DNA of 64,000 nt, taken from the NCBI RefSeq assembly GCF_028640845.1, contig NC_080543.1:98941825-99005824 (forward strand). The letters run 5' to 3'. The notes under the pieces are model-generated. The model did not search any database and was not told where the DNA came from. It saw only the letters and a list, made by a program, of their open reading frames with translations. A program made the position numbers and the translations under genes. The stretch's first letter is position 1. The number at the start of each line of letters is the position of its first letter. Origin of the DNA: Ahaetulla prasina (lineage: Eukaryota > Chordata > Lepidosauria > Squamata > Colubridae). Positions 19,691 to 31,133 of this stretch are shown here, piece after piece.

Positions 19691-21160
19691 AGACAGTATT
19701 AGCAGCAGCATTTCTTCAACTAAAAGTTTATTGATACCCAAATGGATATAACTTTTTAAAAAAACAAGCTCACCTTGAAGATTCTAGTCAAACAAACCAA
19801 ATTATGCTCCTCTATTTATTTATTCATTCCTTCATTCAATGTGTGACTCACTGCAGTCTACTAAGACTCCTGGCAGTTTAACAAATATACAGGACATAAA
19901 ATATCCATGGCAAATATAAATAATGAATCAATACATAAATAGCAATCCCACAACAAAACAATTGCTTTATAAAAACCTAGACAGCAGCTGTTCACTCCGC
20001 AAAGGCACTTTGGAAGAGCTCTGCCTTCAGCATCTGCCAAAACAAACACATTGAGAGGGCCAACCTAATCTCAGTCAAGGAGCTGATCAAAAGAGCAAAA
20101 GATGCCACTAAAAAGCTATGCCTCCAAGCTTTATTCTTTCCCACCACACAAACACATACACATAAATATAAATAAAGAACTAGCAAAATAAAGAACTACC
20201 AAAAGCTGTCCCAAGGCCAATCACATTGGTCAGGTCAAATGCATTCCTGAAGGTACCTAATGCCAGGTCTATAGAGCTTTGTAGCTCAACAGTTCATTTG
20301 AAGGTCTACAAGGCCAAAAGCACAGGTTTACTGTGACCTTATAAGGCTTTGTGAATCAATTGCCTTAATTCTGCATGATCTTCATATGGAGTGCACTGCA
20401 GTAATCCAGCGAAGAGGATATGAATTTGCACATGAACTTTGAGCAAAAGGCCCACTGACCATGGCCTCTACTTGCACATCAGCAATAGCTATGGATTTAG
20501 GAAAAACATATATGCCAGACAGAATTATAATGGTCCTAGGTATCAATGTATCACATCCTGAAACAATCAATGATCTTCCCAAAAGAGTCAAGCTAATGTT
20601 AAGCAATATCTAAACTCAAGACATAGATTTCTGATATTATTTTGAACTGGCTTGTACTATCACCTTCAGGGCCAAGAAAAGGTTAATATTCTAGTCCTAG
20701 GTATCCTTTTGAATGGCAGGAAAACTATAAGGATAATAATACAATTAGGGATAATATAACAATAATAAAAAAAGTATCTGCCAGCAGCACTGACCTAAAA
20801 GTCACTCAGATGAGGCATTCTCAGTACATTAAAGCATATTATAAATGCTTATATAGCCACAGTAAAGATAAATTTTACTTTTACCCGAAGGAGTTTATTA
20901 ATCCAATAAAAAAGTTTTTTTTTAATGAGGTTAGAAAGTGGGTTAACAGAAGCACTTACAATTTTAAACTGAGAAACCAAAACAATAAAATTCTAAGACA
21001 AGGGATATGCTTAGATATTAGGTATAAATACAGTAATAATACACAGTCTTGTGAGTTTCTTTAAACTTCATCTCTAAGTTTCCATTGGCCTTTTCCATTG
21101 GCCTCTCAGATCCTGATTTCTTTCTTCCAAAAGTTGGTAAGACTGAAAATAGAATCAGTC
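19691..21160. other. non-coding stretch with old, unassigned repeat-like parts
   Basis: 19801-20120 and 20380-20600 have the texture of decayed LINE 3' regions (CACTGCAGTAATCCAG on the plus strand near 20393; CAAGGAGCTGATCAAAAGAG near 20077), but I cannot name the family. The short frames at 19861-20606 (minus) and 20810-21064 (plus) show no domain. Confidence 0.35.
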
Positions 21161-21309
21161 TTTATTGTTTATTTTTTATTTATTTATTTTGTCAAACACA
21201 ACAATATATATAAGTATAAGCATGAAATAACCACACAAAATGAATACAACCAAAGGGAACATTAGGACAGGAACGGTAGGCACCCTGGTGCTCTTATGTA
21301 TGCCTCTTA

Positions 21310-22600
21310 CAGACCTTTTAGGAATGGGGTGAGGTCAAAAGTAGACAGTCTTAGGTTAAAGTTTTGGGGATTTTGGGATGAGACCACGGACTCAGATAGT
21401 GCATTCCAGGCATTAACAACTCTGTTACGGAAGTCATATTTTTTACAGTCAAGATTGGAGCAGTTCACTTTAAGTTTGAATCTATTGTGTGCTCGTGTAT
21501 TGTTGCGATTGAAGCTGAAGTAGTCTTTGACAGGAAGGACATTGTAGCAGATGATTTATGAGTTATGCTCAGATCATGCTGAAGGCAGCGTAGTTCTAAA
21601 TTTTCTAAATCCAGAATTTCAACTCTTGGTGGCATAAGGTATTTTGTTGCAATCAGAAGAGTGGAGGACTTTTCTTGTAAAATATTTCTGGACACACTAA
21701 ATTGTATTAATGTCTGAAATGCAGTGTGGGTTCCAGACAGATGAGCTGTAATCGAGAATTGGTCTAGCAAATGTTTTTTATGCTCTGGTTAGTAGTGTAA
21801 TATTTCCGGAGAAGAAGCTACGCAAGATTACGTTTACAACTCTTAATTGGCGATGTAGTTGCAGTGGTCTTTGGCACTTAGATCATTTGATATGAGAACT
21901 CCAAGGTCTTTGACAGAGTGAGGGTCATCTATAAGGTCATGTCCATCAAGCTTTTGTGTTCTGATTCTTTTTTCCAATGTGTAAGACAGAGCATTTGTTG
22001 GTTGAAATTTGGAGTTGCCAAATATTTGATCATTCTGACACAAAGTCAAGGTCTTTTTGAAGAGTAGCAGCATTATTGGTAGCGTTAAATAGTTTAACAT
22101 CATCGGTGAAGAGAACACAGTTACTTATAATATGGTCACAGAGGTCGTTTATGTTTAATATGAAAAGTGTTGGTCCTAGAACTTTGGGACACCATTATTA
22201 ACAGGAGCAGGATTTGATAGGGCACTGCCTATTTTGACCACTTGTTGCCTGTTTGACAGGAACGCAGTTATCCAATTATGGAGGGGTCCGGAGATGCTTT
22301 AGGATTTTAGTTTTAGAAGTAGTTTTTTGTGTAACACTGAGTCAAAGGGTTTACAGAAGTCTATGTAAATTGCATCTATTGCTTTGTCCTGATCAAGATT
22401 TGTAGTCCATATGTTTTTGCAGTGAAGAAGTTGTAGATTACAGGATAATTTTTTTCTGAAACCAAATTGTTTGTTAGAGAGTAGGTTGTTTGTTTCTAGG
22501 TGGAGGGTAATGGATTGGTTGATGACTGATTCCATTACTTTGCAGGTGACGCAGCATAAAGAAATTGGTCTGTAATTTTCAACTAGGCTGGAGTCTCCTT
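21310..22600 (-). pseudogene. LINE reverse transcriptase and C-terminus (broken)
   Basis: RT pieces are visible in order on the minus strand: LLSNKQFGFRKKLSCNLQLL and AIDAIYIDFCKPFDSV at 22535-22299, and the catalytic loop reading F-T-D-D-V-K-L-F with the two Asp codons at 22104-22099. After that come KDLGVLISNDLSAKDH (22118-21843) and LEILDLENLELRCLQHDLS (21770-21465). Stops and phase changes separate each piece. The usual Ala before the catalytic DD is Thr here. Confidence 0.8.
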
Positions 22601-23339
22601 TTTTGAAGACAGGGATGACCGTGGCTAGTGACCATAGATTGGGAAGGGAGCTTGTCCTGAAAGATTTTTTAAAGATTATGCTTAGGGGTTCTGCTATAAC
22701 AGTGGAAAGCTTTTTTAAGAAATATGCACATAGACCATCAAGTCCAATAGATAGAGATGGTTTCAGTCTGCATAGTGCCTTTTCAATATTATCTTCTGTG
22801 AAATCTATTTGTGTTAGATCATTGTAATCATTATTGGTACAACTGGGGAATGTTGGGTATGAGCCATTACTGTTAACAAAGACTGAGCCGAAGAATGTGT
22901 TAAAGAGGTTTGCTTTAATTGTTTCATCATTGCATTCTTTACCATTAGTTCCTTTTAGGGGTGAGATGGATTTCGAGTCTTTAAGTTTGTTGTTTACAAA
23001 ATTATAGAAAGTGTGATTGGATTTTGTGAACAGAAGGTCTTCTTCTTGTTTGATGTGGTAATTGGTGCATTCAATCCTTATTTGGTGGCATATATTTCTG
23101 TAGTGGTTTTTAAAGTTAGCTGCATAGCCAATTTTGTTTTTTCACCAGAGGGATTTTTTTTTGGATTGGAGCTTTTTTATTGATATGGGTAATTTGTTTT
23201 TCCTGATTTTGGTGGTGATTTGTGGTACATATAGTTTAATAACTCTATTGACTTCAAGCAGGAAAACACTACAGTGGTTTTCAGCAGTGATACAGTTAGA
23301 GAATAGAATTTGCCAGTCAAGAGATGAAAGGTCAGTGTC

Positions 23340-24172
23340 TATAAGATCATAGTTGGCTTTTTTGAAGTTGTAGTTTGGTATCCCATTATTATGGAGATTT
23401 TTATAAGGGCGTATATTGAGACAAAGTCTATCATGCTGTGGTCACTGTTGGAAAAGGGTTCTTTTATTTGTAGTCCATAAATTGAGTTTGAGTTGTTGCA
23501 GAAGATGAGGTCAAGGCAGTTGTTGAATCTAGTGTTGTTAGTTACTAGTTGATCAAGACCTAGATTTGTAACAGCATAGTACAATATTGAGTATATTGAG
23601 TATATTGAGGCGTATATTGAGACAAAAGTCTATCATGCTGTGGTCACTGTTGGAAAAGGGTTCTTTTATTTGTAGTCCATAAATTGAGTTTGAGTTGTTG
23701 CAGAAGATGAGGTCAAGGCAGTTGTTGAGTCTAGTGTTGTTAGTTACTAGTTGATCAAGACCTAGATTTGTAACAGTATTGTACAAGGTTGTATGGATGA
23801 GTTCAGTTGTACTGAGTTCAGTTGTTCATTTGTTTTCCAATTAATAAGAGGTAGGTTGAGGTCATCCAGAAAGATAAGAGGATAAGGGCAAGAGGCAGCC
23901 CATGTTAGCAGTGTGGTTAACTTGTTCGCATGTGCGATGTCGTAGTCAGGGGCTCTGTAGCATAGTAAGAAGCGAAGTGTGATGTTAAAGGACAGTTTGC
24001 AGACGATAGTTTCTGGAAGAGCGAGTTTATGTGCAACTTGAATGTTTTTTAGATTCAGTGACTTTTTGTAAAAGATAGCCACTCCACCTCCCCTGCGGGT
24101 TTTGTGATCTGACCGGAAAACATGATATTCTCTTTCTGAGATGATGGAGTCGGGGGGGATGAGTTCAGCCAT
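23340..24172 (-). pseudogene. LINE endonuclease domain with internal tandem duplication
   Basis: The minus-strand frame 24172-23762 contains YHVFRSDHKTRRGGGVAIFY, CKLSFNITLRFLLCYRAPD and PLIFLDDLNLPLINW, the order seen in LINE apurinic-type endonucleases. The second part (NLGLDQLVTNNTRLNNCLDL, then SNSDHSMIDF) occurs twice, in frames 23786-23553 and 23584-23339, because the DNA is tandemly duplicated. SDHSMIDF carries the terminal His of the endonuclease. Confidence 0.85.
23409..23790. repeat. tandem duplication, about 201-bp unit
   Basis: Text starting GCGTATATTGAGACAAA occurs at 23409 and again at 23610, and the following roughly 180 bases are nearly identical (one inserted A and very few substitutions). 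Between the units are three TATTGAG repeats (about 23586-23608), which could be the slippage or junction sequence. Confidence 0.9.
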
Positions 24173-24418
24173 GTTTCACAGACAAATATAATGTCAAATG
24201 TACCAGTATTTAACAAGAGGAGAAATTCAGGCATTTTGTTTACAATGCTTCATGCATTTATCAGTTTGCATTTAAGTTCAGCAGTGGCTGGTATAGAGGA
24301 AATAAGGGGCGTGCGTACCTAGTTTTGGATGACAGGTGGTTGAAAATTCTGTATGACGAATGGTTGGATGTTTTGGGTGATGGAGGGTTGGAGGTTGGGC
24401 AATTGATTGTAGGTTTTA

Positions 24419-24873
24419 CTTTTTTTTGCCAATTTTTTTTTCACAAGCATAATAAAAAAGAATCATTGTGAACAAATTATTGGTCAGGTACATCTTTAAA
24501 CATATCAAGTTTCACCTAAGTTATAATCTAATACAATGTATTTTCCTTCTTCTTCTTTAAGTTCAATTATTTATTTGCACACAATCTGATTATAGAAGTA
24601 AATCAACCCATTCAGGAAAATATTTAAATGAAGCCTAGTCCCCGTGCTTAATTCCCTTCAACATCATTAATAAATTCTATTAACATTTTAAAATTTCACC
24701 ACTCTCAGCTTTATATCTACATTACTAATCAGAGGTCATCCTATCTAAAATCTCTTTCTTAAAACTGCCCAGAGATCACATAGACAATTTCATTCTTCTC
24801 TTCGTCTTCCTCTGCCTCTAAATCAATAACATATATTTAAAGTTTTCCATCTAATCCATTTTAATATCAAACA
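24419..24873 (-). mobile_element. L1-tail-like insertion with 14-bp target duplication
   Basis: The 14-mer GATTGTAGGTTTTA flanks the segment exactly (24405-24418 and 24874-24887). On the minus strand the insert ends in two A runs just before the duplication, as in L1-mediated insertion. The roughly 455-bp body has no frame I recognise and may be an L1 3' UTR. It interrupts the LINE at 21163-25150 and so is younger than it. Confidence 0.8.
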
Positions 24874-24887
24874 GATTGTAGGTTTTA

Positions 24888-25144
24888 TTTTTTATGCAGT
24901 CAGCGCGGTAGTCGATGTATAGGTTAGATTCGCCTTCATCTTGCCATCTTTTGAGTTCTGTGCGGAGTTCGCGGGAGCAGATCCATTGCAGTAATGATAG
25001 CTTAGGCCATGATCGAAGCTTGCTGTGGTTGGGGTTGGTTCTGGCAATTGAATTTATAGCATAAATGAGCTTTCGTTTGCTGGTCTCATGGTCCCATGGT
25101 GGGCATAATTGGTGGGCATATTGTGTAGGCAAATTCAGGAGCAC
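24888..25144 (-). pseudogene. N-terminal segment of the CR1-group LINE
   Basis: An open minus-strand frame (SKRKLIYAINSIARTNPNHS, then LQWICSRELRTELKRWQDEG) lies directly upstream of the endonuclease part once the inserted element is discounted. Its last residues are read from the insertion. Function unknown; it may be the end of ORF1 or a linker before the endonuclease. Confidence 0.5.
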
Positions 25145-25292
25145 TTCAACGGATTGCCTAAAATAAAGGCAGGGAGGAAATGGTGTGCTGAAATAAAAAA
25201 TATATAAATGTTTTGATAGATTCCATTGCTTCTTTTCTCTCTAGAACTTTAGCAGGAAACATTTTTGCAGCATGAATGCATCATTTTACAAT

Positions 25293-25648
25293 AAGTACTA
25301 ATCTTTGATTTACAAGCATTTGCTTAATGATGGTCCAGATTAACAATGGCTTCCCAAAATATCAGCTATGACCTAAATTTAAACTTTTGACTGTAGCCCT
25401 GCTCCCATGGTCACGTGATTGCAATTCAGTCACTTGGCAACCAGCTCTTATTTACAACTGCTTGCAACATCCTATGGCATGTTAACTGCCATTAGTTAAG
25501 CTGGATTTGCACTTATGACCATGTGACTTGACTTATGACTGCAGTGGTCATAAAATCAGGTCTGGTCATGTGATGACTCAATTTATAACTGCAATGACTT
25601 ATAATTAAAATTCCAGTCCCGATTGTAGTTGTAAGTTAAGGGCTACCT
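25293..25648. mobile_element. Tc1/mariner-like MITE, divergent copy
   Basis: The ends AGTACTAATCTTTGATTTAC and GTTGTAAGTTAAGGGCTACC are decayed versions of the inverted repeats of the element at 5225-5597. The interior again has CCCATGGTCACGTGATTGCA and CTTATGACC motifs. No clean TA duplication is left. Confidence 0.7.
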
Positions 25649-26689
25649 AAAGTAATAATAGTAATAGTAAATGCTATTAATAATAATTAGTAAATAATAA
25701 TATTAGTAAATACTAAATAGTGGTAGATAACTCAAAGACAAGTTCACCCTTAATTATGGAAGGTCACTGAATGAATTCAGGTCAATCTTTATCTGTCAGC
25801 TCTCCATGGAAATCAAAAACACACAAGTGTATTATAACAAGGTTATCATAAAAGAATCTTGCAAATCTGAATGTGATTCTTCTCTCCCTCCCTCCTTTGA
25901 TCGTCATCAGAATTAGGAAGGGCCATGTTTGTTTCTCAATTACATTTCTACCCCAGACTCAGATTGTTTTTATTTGCTATTGCCTTAGCTGCATTCTTCC
26001 TCAGGTTTCTCAAAGTTATTCTTCTGTCCACTACATTATCCCTCAAACTAAATTATATAAGATAAATTTTCAGGATGTGGAAGGAGAGATAAATAGCAAA
26101 GCAAGTGCTACATATTCTTCCTTAAATTCCTCAAGAAAAATCAGCACATAAATCTAATAAATATACTTCAGCAATCGTTAGTTTTTTAAAGCACTGAGGC
26201 ACCAATTTTCCAAACATTTTTTTAATAAAATACTGATGTAAGGACTGAGGCTACTTTAGAGATGCCAAAGAGCTTAGTGCATCATAATTATTCTATATTT
26301 CATTGAAAGTCATGAGAAATAATTCAGCCAATTTTGCTGACTTGCTGCCATATTTCACTGGCACAATCTAGGAGAAGACACCACTCACAAAAAGAGTTCA
26401 CAGGCTATAGTTTCACATTCTTCAAAGGGAAGAAATAATATACCAAAAAAAATTACATTAACAGCTTCAGTACAGGTGATCCAGGGATGACTCGTTGACA
26501 TATTACTTGTTATGCAAAATGCACTTATACAATACTCTAAGACTCATCATTTAGCAACCAGTGGAAAGAAAGGAATTGCAATGAAACCTCACTATAATAT
26601 GCAGTTGGCATCTTAAATTCTGTGCATCACCTTAGAATAGAGTCTTCATTCATTTCATATATTTGTTCTTATTCAGTGAGAGCAGTTTG
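25649..26689. other. non-coding stretch
   Basis: It begins with an AT-rich AATAATAGTAA run, then ordinary sequence. The plus-strand frame at 25873-26151 (92 codons) has no motif I recognise. Confidence 0.45.
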
Positions 26690-26800
26690 GGTTAGTGGCT
26701 AACGTATTAGGCTAGAAAACAGGAAACCAGGTGTCTAGGTCCATTTTAATAAAAAAAGGATGACTGGCTGACTTTGGCCCAGTTACTCTTTTTTCAGCCC
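26690..26800 (+). mobile_element. tRNA-derived SINE fragment
   Basis: TTTGGGTTAGTGGCTAACG, TAGGCTAGAAAACAGGAAAC and GACTGGCTGACTTTGGCCCA follow the order of the SINE at 8175-8636. The B box is degraded. Confidence 0.6.
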
Positions 26801-26923
26801 ACAACATCAGGCTTGAGTGACAAGCTGGTCAGTCAATTCCTGTCGCAACCAAATGGATCAACACCAAGATAATCTAAAAATAAATATAACCACACACACA
26901 CACAAACACACATACCTACATAC

Positions 26924-27198
26924 CAGGGATGACATCCAGAAGGTTCTGACAGGTTCTGGACAACTGATAACAGAAATTTTGAGCAGTTTGGAGAACCGGC
27001 TGCGGAAATTTTGAATAGTTCAGAGAACCAGCAAATACCACCTCTGGCTGGCCCCAGAGTGGAGCAGGAATGGAGATTGTGCAGTATCCTTCCCCTGGAA
27101 TGGGGTGGGAATGGAAATTTTGCAGTATCCTTCCCCTGCCATGCCCACCAAGCCACACCCACAGAACCGGTAGTAAAAAAAATTGGATTTCACCACTG
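26924..27198. mobile_element. hAT MITE, 275 bp
   Basis: It starts CAGGGATGACATCCAGAAGG and ends GGATTTCACCACTG. The 8-mers CTACATAC (26916-26923) and CTATATAC (27199-27206) match at 7 of 8. Its interior matches the 297-bp copy at 18730-19026, including two CAGTATCCTTCCCCTG blocks. Several overlapping open frames across it are non-coding. Confidence 0.9.
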
Positions 27199-27206
27199 CT
27201 ATATAC

Positions 27207-29060
27207 ATATTCAGACTTCCCAGATAGACGAGACAGGAAACATAACCAGATAATCTAAGCCTAAGGCTATGTTAACAGAACCTTACAAGTCTGATAGTAA
27301 AAATCTCCTGTCATCTCTTTTTACAGCCTGATATGTTACGGAGATCCTTTTATGAGTGTTTTTTTTTTCTGCCTATTATACAACTACAGGTTATGCCCCT
27401 TATTATCTTATTGTTCCCTAGGCAGCATCTCTTCCTCCTGCCCCTCTCCCCAGGTCATTTGCACATACTATTACGTATACCTTGTTGATATTATAATATT
27501 TACTTAGTGAAGTCCTAATTATATATCAGAAGAAAATTCAGGGACCATGGCAATCTTCGCAACTCCTTCGTTTGCGTAAGGGCAGGGCAATCTGACCAGC
27601 CTTTTGCATCCAGCTTAGAAAGATATGCAGCTATTATATCTGAGGCATCACAAAACATGAGTCAGGGATCACAAAAAAGAAATACACTGCAAAAAGTTGG
27701 AATCTACATCATTCCTACTCTTCTAACCTTTGTGTAAATGGGGAGGGGGGACTTTACCACACCTGAATCTATTGCATAAGTTCTCTAGCACTGGAGGAGA
27801 ACAGTGTACATCTCACCATCCACACATCAAAGGACCTATATTCTACTTAAGAGTCCTTCTATTCATGCTTTTTTGTTGTTTAACCTTTCATATTTGTCTA
27901 TCAATCAAAACAAACATGAATTGTTTTCCTTAGCAAGCCAAAGGAGAGCTAAGGAATTTCACAATATTTACCAAATTTATCAGAATATAACATCCCTAAC
28001 TGTGTAATGTAATGAGTTAAAGTAGAAATATTATGAAGCTAAAACTGAAGTTCTCTGTGTGGAGAAAATAGGTTAGTATGACTGGGTTAGACTTCATATA
28101 TAATATCTTTACAATGGCTGCATACACATGGCTCCCATATTAATCTACCGATATGCTAGCTATTGTTTAATGATGACTGTTTCTCTAAGCACATCAAAGA
28201 AACTGAGAGGAAAGTGCATTGTGGGAGTTGAAGAATTATGATCCAAAGGACCATTAAAGAATAGGTTAGGATGACTGTAAAAAAATGGATGACATTTTTA
28301 AGAGTTAAAAAAAGCCACAATATAACACACCAGTTTTCAGGAAAAAAAATAACTATTATAAAATCAAACTTTGTTGTCTTTTCAGAAATAAATCTCCAAT
28401 AATTTCTTAATATTACTTCCCTGCAGGAATATTCAGAATAATTCTGAAGCCAGACAGGAATTGTCTCACCTTGATTCTAATTGAAGATACCACGTTCATA
28501 TTGTCAAAAAAGACAAATATTCACATACACAGTTAACAACTTAAATTTGTGAATACAAATTTAAAAACCATTTAAATGGAATGCATGATGTCTCACAATG
28601 AGGAGGGAATCCGTGTATCTCTGCTTAGATGTATTGTATAGTGTTGATGGTGTTAATGGTACTAATGGCAGACTGTCAGCTCATGAAGCTTGAACAGGTG
28701 AGATGCAGCCATGACAGTTGCTTGAAAATCTCTGCTGAATTAGTAAAAATGGGACTGACTTTAGAACTATGTGGGCATAGCCAAGGAAGAGGAACATGTG
28801 AATGAATAAATCTACTGAAATAGATTTTTCATGTGTATTCATTAAATTTACACCATATTTGAATCAAGATCTCTCAAGTAGAACAAATGGCAACCGTGTC
28901 TTAATTCCAAATTTATTCCATAATTTCAAAATTATAATTTCAAAAATTTATAATGATAATGGTAAATATTTATGTTCATAATATATACTGAATCAAAACA
29001 TATATATTTTAAGCTAATATTCTTCCATACTTACTCAGAATGTGATTGAAATAATTAAAA
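27207..29060. other. non-coding stretch, no gene seen
   Basis: AT-rich. Overlapping plus-strand frames at 27730-28007 show no domain. No repeat family recognised. Confidence 0.45.
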
Positions 29061-29065
29061 TGTAC

Positions 29066-29490
29066 CATATTTTTCAGAGTATAAGACGCACCTTTTTTCC
29101 CCAAAAAAGAGGGTGAACATCTGGGTGTGTCTTATAGTCTGAATGTAGCTCTGCCCAGCTTCTCAAACAGAGGTTTCAGAGGCTGAAAAAAGCATCAGAA
29201 ACAAAACTTCAGAAAAGAAGCTCCCAAACACAGCTTCAGAGGCTTTCAGAGGCAGGAAAAAAAGTTTTTTCTGAAACAGAATTTCAGAAGTTTCAGAGGC
29301 AGAAAAAAAAGCAAAAAAAAAGCAAGTCACAGAGCTCACAATCAAGAACCTCTTGCTAAAGTTCACCTCTGAGAACTGCTGATTGAGGGTATTCTGGGAG
29401 GCCGATCCACCTGCCAATCAACTTTTTTCTTATTTTCCTCCCCAAAAACTAAAGTGTGTCTTATACTCTGGTGCATCTTATACTGTATAT
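29066..29490. mobile_element. TIR element with 'TATAAGACGCACC' ends
   Basis: The left end CCATATTTTTCAGAGTATAA continues GACGCACC. The right end, read in reverse complement, is CCATATACAGTATAAGATGC continuing ACC. Inner repeats of TCTTATAGTCTG and TCTTATACTCTG reinforce the inverted structure. TA dinucleotides flank the ends. The interior is A-rich with CAGAGGCTG repeats and is non-coding. Confidence 0.65.
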
Positions 29491-30395
29491 GGAAATATGT
29501 CTATATTACAAATGTGTCTATATCACATATAAAAGCAGAAGCTAGGTAATTTTTAAACAAAATATGTTGCTTTTTGTATCATGTTAAATATTTTTGTCCA
29601 TGTTTCCCTACCAATTAAGGTTGACGTGGTATGATCCACCTCAGTAGCTTCAGAGTCCGCAGGACTTTGATAAGATATCACAAGAGCACATTTCCAAGTT
29701 TGTAACAGTACAATTACTCTGTGTTCAAATATAGGTTTGCTAGGAATCCAAGACAATTACATTTCAACAGTCTAATGTTATGGGTAGTATGCTAATGTTG
29801 CCTTGACATATATTTTACAGGGAATTAAATGCTTATAGTAATGGCCCTTAATTGAACTATTAAGTAATGCAATTAAAAGGGTTTCCCACCCATATTCATA
29901 AAGACTGAAAATAACAAGGCAACACACATATAGAAAATGTAATTGCAAATCCCCGTACAAACAAGAGATTGATTTTTTTTCTTTTCACTCTCACTAACTG
30001 TTGAATTTTAAACAGTATAAAATAAATGGGCAATACAGTTCTATGTATGATTACTCAGAGGTAAATTTCATTGTGTCCAGTGTACCTGAACATAATATAT
30101 AAGATTTATATATTACAGGTGACATGGTAAAAAGAGGTGGAGCTTTTATCATGGACTCGTTCCATATTTTTTTATTACCTCTCCATACACATTCCTTAAT
30201 TAAACTGTGATATTAGTATCTCAAAGGAAGAATAACTAAATAGTTGACCGGAGAGTAATCCTATTAACCATATCCAAGGTTTTTAATTGTAAATTAAAGA
30301 AAATTAAGTGTCTTGCTCGGTCCTTACTCACTGTTTGGGGAAATATGAGTCTGCCATATCCCTCAAAGTCCATGGATGGCATTGGTGAAGTCTTT
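29491..30395. other. non-coding stretch
   Basis: No recognised gene or repeat. The short minus-strand frames at 29553-29756 and 29778-29960 are unremarkable. Confidence 0.4.
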
Positions 30396-30712
30396 ACCCT
30401 CTAAAATTCCCTCTTCTCATCGTTCCCATCACTCATCTCCTTCCACTTATGACTGTAATTTTGTTGCTTGTATCCTTATGATTTATACTGATATTGTTTC
30501 CTGATTGCTTATTTGTAGCCTATGACTATCATTAAGTGTTGTATCATTAAGTGTTAAATTTGTACCCTATGACTATCATTAAGTGTTGTAAATGTTGTAC
30601 CTTGATGAACGTATCTTTTCTTTTATGTACACTGAGAGCATATGCACCAAGACAAATTCCTTGTGTGTCCAATCACACTTGACCAATAAAAATTCTATTC
30701 TATTCTAAAACC
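30396..30712 (+). mobile_element. LINE/SINE 3' tail with (ATTCT)n end
   Basis: ATGTACACTGAGAGCATATG, CACCAAGACAAATTCCTTG, GTGTCCAATCACACTTGACC and AATAAAAATTCTATTCTATT form the end of a repeat common in snakes. It resembles the CR1-L3-type tails reported to seed AATAG microsatellites. A 47-base stretch is doubled upstream (TATGACTATCATTAAGTGTT at about 30519 and 30570). Confidence 0.5.
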
Positions 30713-30713
30713 T

Positions 30714-30841
30714 CAGTCCCCAGTCCCCAGTACCAGTCCATGGCCTGCTAGAAACTGAACTCATCCCCCAACCTGGTCCGTGAAAAAATTGTCTTCCATG
30801 AAACTGGTCCCTGGTACCAAAAGGTTTGGGGGCAATTGCTC
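30714..30841. mobile_element. hAT-like deletion derivative
   Basis: On the minus strand CCCAAACCTTTTGGTACCAG, GGACCAGTTTCATGGAAGAC and AATTTTTTCACGGACC are followed by CTAGCAGGCCATGGACTGGT. This looks like the two ends of a DNA transposon of a type well known in mammals ('CCAACCTTTTTGGCACCAGG'), with the middle deleted. A duplicated CCCCAGT block lies at the left end. Confidence 0.5.
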
Positions 30842-30945
30842 TAAAACATTGCTGAGATTATAGTTAGCATACCAGACAGCATGGAAATGTGGGATTCTAT
30901 TAGAAATAAATTTGAGCTTTTGCTTCCTTTCTGTCTCTGTTAGAA

Positions 30946-31051
30946 CAAGGGTGTCCAAACCTGGTAACTTTAAGACTTGTAGACTTCAACTTCCAGAACT
31001 CATGGAGTTGAAGTCCATGAGTCTTAAAGTTGCCAAGTTTGGACACCCCTG
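30946..31051. mobile_element. 106-bp palindromic hAT-type MITE
   Basis: 48-base arms beginning CAAGGGTGTCCAAAC and ending GTTTGGACACCCCTG are complementary at about 41 of 48 positions around a 10-base centre. Flanking 8-mers TGTTAGAA (30938-30945) and GCTTAGAA (31052-31059) match at 6 of 8. Confidence 0.75.
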
Positions 31052-31133
31052 GCTTAGAATGTCCACTTCCTTTCATAGTGCATGAATATGACCTCCTCCA
31101 TCCATACTCAGAGATACCAGGGAAACAATATAG

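Larger units (their letters stand above)
21163..25150 (-). mobile_element. CR1/Jockey-group LINE, about 4 kb, nearly full length
   Basis: On the minus strand: an N-terminal segment (25144-24888), an apurinic-type endonuclease region (about 24180-23340), a linker, reverse transcriptase (about 22600-22080), a C-terminal domain (to about 21310) and a 3' UTR ending GACAAAATAAATAAATAAA. The 3' tail and C-terminus match the truncated copies at 44371-45320 (minus) and 46509-46745 (plus). The frame is broken repeatedly. An unrelated insertion (24419-24873) and a 201-bp internal duplication add to the length. It clearly belongs to the CR1/Jockey group; the exact clade is not settled by eye. Confidence 0.8.

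Noticed and set aside
23339..23786. Two similar neighbouring frames that might be paralogous small genes
   Set aside because: They are two halves of a tandem duplication inside a LINE endonuclease domain.
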